64,000 bases of DNA from positions 126,020,561 to 126,084,560 of the forward strand of contig NC_035448.2 of assembly GCF_002127325.2 (NCBI RefSeq), in the 5' to 3' direction. The translations under genes and the position numbers were made by a program. Under the pieces are notes generated by a model. That model was not told where the DNA came from. It was given only the letters and a program-made list of their open reading frames with translations, and made no database searches. The stretch is from Helianthus annuus (Eukaryota > Streptophyta > Magnoliopsida > Asterales > Asteraceae). This document shows positions 58,515 to 64,000 of this stretch, piece by piece (position 1 is the first letter of the stretch; each line of letters begins with the position of its first letter).

Positions 58515-59482
58515 TGTCACACCCCTATTTTCCACGTGTCACCGGTGGGCCCGGTGGGGGTATCGTGACGTAGTTGATATCGTCATAGTCAAACAACACA
58601 ATAAATAAATGCACAGCGGAAGCAAAAAGATAGATTTATTTCAACTGAATAAAATTGTAATATCAAGTATCACAACAGTTGAAACAGATCCACAGGCGGA
58701 TCAAAAGAAAAAGGAAACTTGTTCAATAGATTTAATTGCATCCAAGCTTGCGAGACTCTAAGTGATGCTAAGGAGAGGCCAGCCTATTACGTGTAGTACC
58801 TGCACTTAACCTTTTTGGGAAAATACGTCAGTTTACACTGGTAAATACAATTTAACTGACTCATTTTAAAAAGGTTTAAAAATTGATTTGAATGCACATG
58901 GCACAAAAAGATTTTTATAACTTGGGATAATTATTTGAATATAAACTTGTAAAAGATTTACATGTTTCTTATGCGTCCAGTAGCTTGGGTCTATACTGGG
59001 TTAAAGATCAACAGACACACCACATGATATAATCCCGCAGCGGTTTAACCCAAAACCGGCAATTATACCTTAATATTTATGCACAACAGGTGTACGCCTA
59101 CACCCGCATGCTTAGGTCGTGGCCATTTCGTAAAATGATGCCAAGGATATCCGGGACATGGTCATTAACCCCCCAAAGGCTTTAAGCAAATAAAACAATT
59201 TTTAACGGGTCATTTCAATGATTTAACCTACATTTGATTAAAGATTCAATGCCCGACCAAGCGGTATTTTATATACCGTACCCCAAGCCCGTATAGGGAA
59301 AATAAGTTAAAAGTATTTACCTGAGCAAGTATAGTCACAATAAGCAAGTGCAAATAGCTTTTACTGGATCTCCTATTCTAGAACGAAGGTTTATAATAAC
59401 CTATTAGAATCCTAACGGGTCTTTATTTTAGCCTAAGCTTAGACCGGTTAGTTTTAAAGAAAGATACGGTTCAAACGCATAA
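58515..59482 (-). repeat. Gypsy A 5' LTR, part (cut by element C)
   Basis: Matches 21929-22895 of the 3' LTR. It breaks off after CGCATAA, where the other copy continues TAAAGCGAAG, because element C is inserted here. The remainder should lie beyond the window. Confidence 0.9.
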
Positions 59483-60419
59483 TGTCACACCCCAACCGAT
59501 GGCGGAATCATCGGGGCGCGGCACTGAGCGAAACAGATTGTTCAGAAGTTTCCACAACAACTATCATACAATTCAGTTATATAACACGTCCCATACCGTG
59601 TCCCAAATAATAACAAGTTATCATAGAAATCAACTAAACAATATGGGAACTGTTCCGACAACTCAGATTCTTAATTATTACAGACCGAATTTAAATATTG
59701 TTTTAAGACTTCTAGACGGCTAACTATAGATCTTACTGACTACAGGTGCCAGTACAAGATCTACAGATAATTATGGCCCTGGAGCAGGTATGTGGACACT
59801 GTCCTAAGGCCACAGGCTCCTAGAAGCTTATTATTGCCTCGCTTCCCTAGCACGCTAGTAGCTTAAACACCTGTCACATACGTTAAAATAAAAGTCAATA
59901 CATATAATGTAAAGGTGAGTACACAAGTTTGATATAGCATATAAAGTTCGAAAAGTTTACGCATAACCAAGCACGTACACAAGGGCAAACGATGCATGTA
60001 AATTATCAACATGGGACCATCGATACCAATGACTTCGAGTTGACTGTCCGAGACAGTTCGCAATACATGATTACCACCGTAATCCATGCAGGTAATTGTC
60101 CTTAGCAACCCCCGTGTGAACGGGTGCTGAGTCCAAACTATAGTACTACGTTGCTAAAGCAGGTAGATAGCACTCCACGTGTAAACATAATAAACAGCAA
60201 TCATTTAGACAAGTAATACATGCAAGTAGGTTAGCGTTCAAATAGTTTGTGTTGTTTGTGAATTTGATAGATTACGTATGTAACACCCAAAAGTGCTGAA
60301 AGCAAAAAGGGATCGAGTATACTCACAGTGATTGATGTGGATTGGAGGGAGCACTGAGAATAGGTTAGCCTGAATAGTTCGATAACAATACAGTGAGTAA
60401 TGCGGAAAAGTGAACAGTG

Positions 60420-60990
60420 GAAACTGGATCGGATGGACCAATCGATCGGACAGCTGTTCGATCGGGTGGGCTGTTCGATTGGTTTGAAAGTCCGTTCGAA
60501 CATCCATTCGATCGGCCGGCTGGCTCGATCGGCTGGTTCCTTCAAGTGGATTGTTTCTTCCTTTGATGAGAAGGATGTGTTTGTGTATGATGGTTTGTAC
60601 TCTTGGAGTTCTTGCAGCATTACCTTTCAAGTTGGCCGATCGAACAGCTGTTCGATCGGTTAGCCCAACCGATCGGTTAGCAGCAAGGGCTTGACAAGAT
60701 GTCACTCGATCGGGTGGCATGCTCGATCGGGTGACATTCCAATGTTTTGAAAAGGTTAAGTGTTCTGAAGTGTAGTATCTCATGATTCGAGTAGTAATGA
60801 TTACAATCGAGTGGCTCGATCGATCGAACAGAACTCTGTCAATATTACACTTCATGAGTTTGTGGGACTAAGTGCTAGTCGATCGGTTAGCCTAGTCGAT
60901 CGGCTGGCATAGTCGTTCGGTTGGGCTGTTCGATCGAACAGCCTAGCCGTTCGGCCAGCTTCTCGATTCGGTTAACCTATCACTTAACAC
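60420..60990 (-). repeat. Dispersed CGATCG motif pairs in the Gypsy C LTR
   Basis: Variants of TTCGATCGG, CGATCGAACAGCTGTTCGAT and CGATCGGTTAGCC occur about twenty times, often as two motifs 5-15 bp apart (for example near 60440, 60635, 60705, 60880 and 60925). They lie downstream of the LTR's TATA box on the element's strand, so probably in transcribed sequence. Confidence 0.75.
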
Positions 60991-61616
60991 TTGGTTATTC
61001 CCGTTAATTGTTGATGTTTTAGAGATATTTTGACTACGAGTTGAACCACAAAACTGAAGTTCCCACTTAGCCCACTGACTCGAGCAGGAATCACCCAAAC
61101 TCGGTCAGAGGCGGTTTGGAACCCAAGTTTAACGTTTAACCCGAAATCGGTATATCTCTCGGTAGAACCCGAATCTTGAACCATGTGTTTGTTTAGATTG
61201 ATTTGTAAGTCGGTTCAAGTCTCGTTTTCACCTTTTTGAGTGTAAAAGAGTTGAAAGATAGATGAAAACCCATCTTCCAATCCTTTTCCACCGTGAAATG
61301 TTAAGATCTTTGGAAGATTTTAGGTTATTTATGTGGAAATCGGTTAGATCTAAGTTTTTCATGGTGGAATGATGCCAAAACTTAGTGTTCTTGAAGAACA
61401 CATGCTGACATCACCCAAGAACACCTAGATCTTGGTGATTTCATGGATGAAATCCAAGTTTTGAAAGATAGAAAGATGTAGAATCGATTAATGAACAAAA
61501 ACGTACAAGGATTAGAGTGAAATACTTACCGGTTTGAGAGAAATCTGAGATTTAGTGAGAAGAAGAGGCTGGTCGGTCAGAGCTTTTCCAAAAGTGGAAA
61601 GCTTGACAAGGACAGC

Positions 61617-61792
61617 CCTATTTATAGGCTTCCAAAAGTGGAAAGGGTTGGCTGATCGAACAGCATGCCTGTTCGATCGGCTAGCCTGTTCGATCAGGTT
61701 GCCCTGTTCGATCGGCTAGCCTGTTCGATCAGGTTGCCCTGTTCGATCGGCTAGCCTGTTCGATCAGGTTGCCCTGTTCGATCGGCTTGCCT
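61617..61792 (-). promoter_or_regulatory. Gypsy C LTR promoter: TATA box and 35-bp tandem palindromic units
   Basis: On the minus strand a TATA box (CCTATAAATAGGG) lies at 61617-61629. Directly upstream are three perfect 35-bp tandem units (61669-61703, 61704-61738, 61739-61773) and a partial fourth to 61792. Each holds two TGTTCGATC motifs, with CTAGCC or AGGTTGCC between. A diverged pair (GATCGAACAGCATGCCTGTT) sits nearest the TATA box. Confidence 0.7.
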
Positions 61793-62329
61793 GGTTTTGA
61801 GTGTTTCGCGACGATTTTTGATATTTCGAGTTCGATAAACGATGATTTGAGAATGATAGAATTCCTAATCAACTTACTTTTAGTCTCAACTACTATATCT
61901 AACATACGAGCATCCTTACAACCATTTCGGGTTTGATTTCCATTGAGTTGGATTCACCTTTGAGTCTTGATTGATTTGATTGATTCACCACACACTTTAA
62001 CATAAAAGTAAACATGCACAAGTAACACATAAGGCACACACACACGTATAAAAAGTACTAAAATCCCCACACTTGAGTTTGATGATTGATTTGATTAGCT
62101 TGATTATTGATTGACTAGCTTTATTGCATTGTTACTTCCTATCATTCACAGTCGGTCGTTGATTCATAGTTCGATTATCGGCCGATTAGTTTGATTATAC
62201 AACACTTACTCCAAATAATATGAAAATCAAAATGAAACTAAAATGAAATTAATCTTTATTGATCTTTAATTCCAATAACAGTCAACTCTTGACTTTGACT
62301 TTGACTTTTGGAAAACACGGGGTGTTACA

Positions 62330-62347
62330 GTCTCCCCTCCTTTAGGG
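62330..62347 (-). other. Gypsy C polypurine tract
   Basis: On the minus strand CCCTAAAGGAGGGGAGAC abuts the LTR start at 62329, in the same GGGACGAAAT context as elements A, B and E. Confidence 0.85.
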
Positions 62348-62416
62348 AATTTCGTCCCGAAATTAGGCCGAGAACCGTACATCGCCGTGTGATTTTACCA
62401 ATTTGATGCTTCAGAT

Positions 62417-64000
62417 CTATCTGAATAACTGCGGGTACTTGGCCTTCATGTCACTTTCGAGTTCCCAAGTGAACTCCGCGCCTCGTTTGCCTTCCCATCG
62501 TACTTTTACAATAGGAATGCGAGAGCGTCTGAGTTGCTTGGTCTGTCGGTCCATGATTTCAACAGGCTTTTCCACGAAGTGTAGCGTTTCATTGACCTGA
62601 AGATCGTCGAGTGGTATTATTGCGTCGTGGTCGGCTACGCATTTTCGAAGGTTTGAAATATGGAAAGTCGGGTGGACATTGCTGAGTTCCTCCGGTAATT
62701 CGAGTTTGTAGGCAACTTTACCGATCCTTTCCAGAATCTTAAAAGGTCCAACAAATCGAGGCGCAAGTTTCCCTCTTTTGCCGAATCGGACTACTCCCTT
62801 CCAAGGTGATACCTTTAGGAGCACGTAGTCGCCAACTGCAAATTCGCGGGGCCTGCGTCGTTTATCGGCGTACATCTTTTGTCTGTCCCGGGCCTTCACC
62901 AAGTTTTCCCTTATCTGGTGGATCTTGTCAGTCGTTTCTTGCAGAATCTCGGGCCCAGTCAATTGTGAATGACCGACCTCGTGCCATACAATAGGCGAGC
63001 GACATCTCCTACCATACAAGGCTTCGAAAGGTGCCATTTCGATGCTGGAGTGATAGCTATTATTGTACGAAAATTCGACCAACGGTAGGTGTTTGCTCCA
63101 ACTACCACCAAAATCGATAACACACGCACGGAGCATGTCTTCAATAGTACGAATCGTTCTTTCAGTCTGCCCGTCGGTTTGCGGGTGGAATGCGGTACTC
63201 AAATTCAGCGTCGTACCAAGAGCTGCCTGAAAAGTTTCCCACAATCTCGATGTAAACCGAGCATCGCGATCAGAAATGATGTCTCGAGGCGTACCATGAT
63301 TCTTAATGATCTCGTCGGTGTAGATTTGGGCTAGCTTGGCCACCTTATAGTCTTCTCGTATTGGCAGAAAGTGGGCTGATTTGGTTAGACGGTCGACTAT
63401 AACCCAAATACTGTCGTGACCTGATGGCGTGGTCGGAAGCTTAGTTATGAAATCCATAGCTATGCTTTCCCACTTCCATACGGGTATCGGCGGTTGTTCG
63501 AGTAAGCCTGAAGGTCTTTGGTGTTCAGCCTTGACTCTTGCACAAGTTAAACAGCTACCAACATATAGAGCAATATCCCTTTTCATCCCAGGCCACCAGT
63601 ACTTGTAGCGAAGGTCCTGGTACATTTTGTCCGCACCGGGATGAATGGAATATCGGGATTTGTGGGCTTCGTTCATGATGATCTTTCGCAAATCTGTCCT
63701 CCTCGGAACCCAGATTCGGTCCAGATAATAGAATATCCCGTTGGCTTTGCTCACGAGCTGAGTTCCATCGTGATAGATTCGTTCTTTCTTCAACGTACGC
63801 TCGTTAAAGCAAGCGTGTTGTGCTTCGCGGATGAGAGCTTCGAGGTTATATTGAGCCTGGATGTTTCGAACACCTATCACGTAATTCTTTCTGCTGAGGG
63901 CGTCTGCAACTACATTCGCCTTGCCTGGGTGATAACGGATCTCACAGTCGTAATCGTTGAGAAGTTCTACCCATCGGCGTTGACGCATATTGAGTTCTCT
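62417..64000 (-). CDS. Gypsy C pol polyprotein, C-terminal part
   Basis: This partial frame enters from the right edge, open from base 64000, and ends at TAG 62417-62419. It begins at the end of RNase H ([10 protein letters not shown], then [15 protein letters not shown]). It continues with the integrase zinc region ([11 protein letters not shown]...CLTCARVKAEH), the DDE core ([31 protein letters not shown]), the integrase C-terminal region with WKGVVRFGKRGKLAPRFVGP, and a chromodomain-like tail (VRWEGKRGAEFTWELESDMK, YPQLFR). No stop or frameshift appears in 528 codons, so C may be young. It would catalyse integration and, through the tail, recognise chromatin. RT and gag lie outside the window. 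Confidence 0.95.
   Translation of the reverse strand, partial: RELNMRQRRWVELLNDYDCEIRYHPGKANVVADALSRKNYVIGVRNIQAQYNLEALIREAQHACFNERTLKKERIYHDGTQLVSKANGIFYYLDRIWVPRRTDLRKIIMNEAHKSRYSIHPGADKMYQDLRYKYWWPGMKRDIALYVGSCLTCARVKAEHQRPSGLLEQPPIPVWKWESIAMDFITKLPTTPSGHDSIWVIVDRLTKSAHFLPIREDYKVAKLAQIYTDEIIKNHGTPRDIISDRDARFTSRLWETFQAALGTTLNLSTAFHPQTDGQTERTIRTIEDMLRACVIDFGGSWSKHLPLVEFSYNNSYHSSIEMAPFEALYGRRCRSPIVWHEVGHSQLTGPEILQETTDKIHQIRENLVKARDRQKMYADKRRRPREFAVGDYVLLKVSPWKGVVRFGKRGKLAPRFVGPFKILERIGKVAYKLELPEELSNVHPTFHISNLRKCVADHDAIIPLDDLQVNETLHFVEKPVEIMDRQTKQLRRSRIPIVKVRWEGKRGAEFTWELESDMKAKYPQLFR

Larger units (their letters stand above)
21929..59482 (-). mobile_element. Gypsy element A (Tekay/Del-like), split by three later insertions
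   Basis: On the minus strand the order is: 5' LTR (58515 to 59482, then cut by element C), PBS (58499-58511), an extra upstream ORF (57112-58316), gag-pol (40355 to 36089 and 25813 to 25444), PPT (25449-25470) and 3' LTR (21929-25448). Insertions are B at 25814-36088 (TSD CGAAT) and D at 40506-56243 (TSD ACAAT). The reading frame and internal sequence rejoin exactly across both target duplications, which shows these pieces are one element. The right end of the 5' LTR is outside the window. Coding regions carry many stop codons, so A is dead. Confidence 0.9.
59483..62329 (-). repeat. Gypsy C 3' LTR (2,847 bp)
   Basis: Bounded by TGTCACACC on the left and GTGTTACA next to the PPT on the right. 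It is rich in CGATCG-containing motifs. Open frames within it, such as 60238-60855 on the minus strand, arise from those repeats. Confidence 0.9.
59483..64000 (-). mobile_element. Gypsy element C (Tekay/Del-like), 3' portion
   Basis: Inserted in the 5' LTR of A. Its 3' LTR (59483-62329) starts TGTCACACCCCAACCGATGG on the plus strand and ends GGGGTGTTACA. PPT (62330-62347) and an open pol frame (62417 to the right edge) follow. The expected 5-bp duplication is CATAA (59478-59482), with its partner outside the window. Confidence 0.92.

Noticed and set aside
58515..59482. Independent solo LTR fragment
   Set aside because: A matching PBS sits just inside it and A internal sequence follows, so it is the 5' LTR of Gypsy A cut by element C.
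60238..60855. 205-codon and overlapping 129-codon minus-strand frames
   Set aside because: They lie inside the Gypsy C LTR and are created by the CGATCG motif repeats; no domain, promoter or conserved composition supports a protein.
61669..61792. Possible CRISPR-like array of 35-bp units
   Set aside because: Units are head-to-tail with no unique spacers, sit in an LTR of a plant element, and have no cas genes nearby.

Overview
The window looks like a repeat-dominated stretch of a large plant nuclear genome, most likely an Asteraceae species. The evidence is one spliced plant gene (DUF620 family), plant-type MITEs, a Helitron, a Copia element and at least five Gypsy-type LTR elements. The element proteins resemble retroelement ORFs I recall from sunflower and Tanacetum; that family placement is memory-based, not searched. 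I saw no bacterial features, rRNA, tRNA or CRISPR array.

Layout. 1-2580: 3' end of a Ty1/Copia element (intact integrase end, RT and RNase H, then a short LTR). 2581-10650: low-copy-like DNA with the only ordinary host gene, a two-exon DUF620 gene on the minus strand (5674-7412). It is flanked by a hAT-type MITE with an 8-bp target duplication (3477-3631) and two related Mutator-type foldback elements, each with a perfect 9-bp target duplication (3722-4281 and 8661-10174). 10651-18283: a 7.6-kb Helitron-like element (TC start, 3' hairpin, CTAG end, A/T target). It carries a divergent pair of small unknown genes and one long reading frame broken only by three stop codons. 18284-21928: a patchwork of Helitron-like fragments in direct and inverted copies plus one hairpin MITE.

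21929-64000 is a nest of LTR elements resolved by target-site duplications. Gypsy A (minus, 21929 to 59482 and beyond) is the oldest host. Gypsy B (25814-36088, TSD CGAAT) sits inside A's integrase frame. Athila-like element D (40506-56243, TSD ACAAT) sits upstream of A's gag. Gypsy E (46158-54612, TSD TAAAA) sits inside D's 3' LTR and is structurally intact, with a 1483-codon gag-pol. Gypsy C (59483 to beyond 64000) sits inside A's 5' LTR. B and D are non-autonomous, with no RT in either. A is coding-dead through stop codons. E and the visible part of C are open.

The most interesting signals do not fit a standard feature type. (1) All five Gypsy-type families carry, in their LTRs, family-specific pairs of near-palindromes; in A, B, C and D these lie directly upstream of a TATA box. 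(2) D carries two covarying hairpins with the same AGGA loop, each followed by the same AAGTGTG-rich purine motif; one of these is the polypurine tract. (3) The Helitron carries a TATA-driven divergent gene pair of unknown function. Functions of the retroelement proteins are inferred from visible catalytic motifs; no search was run.
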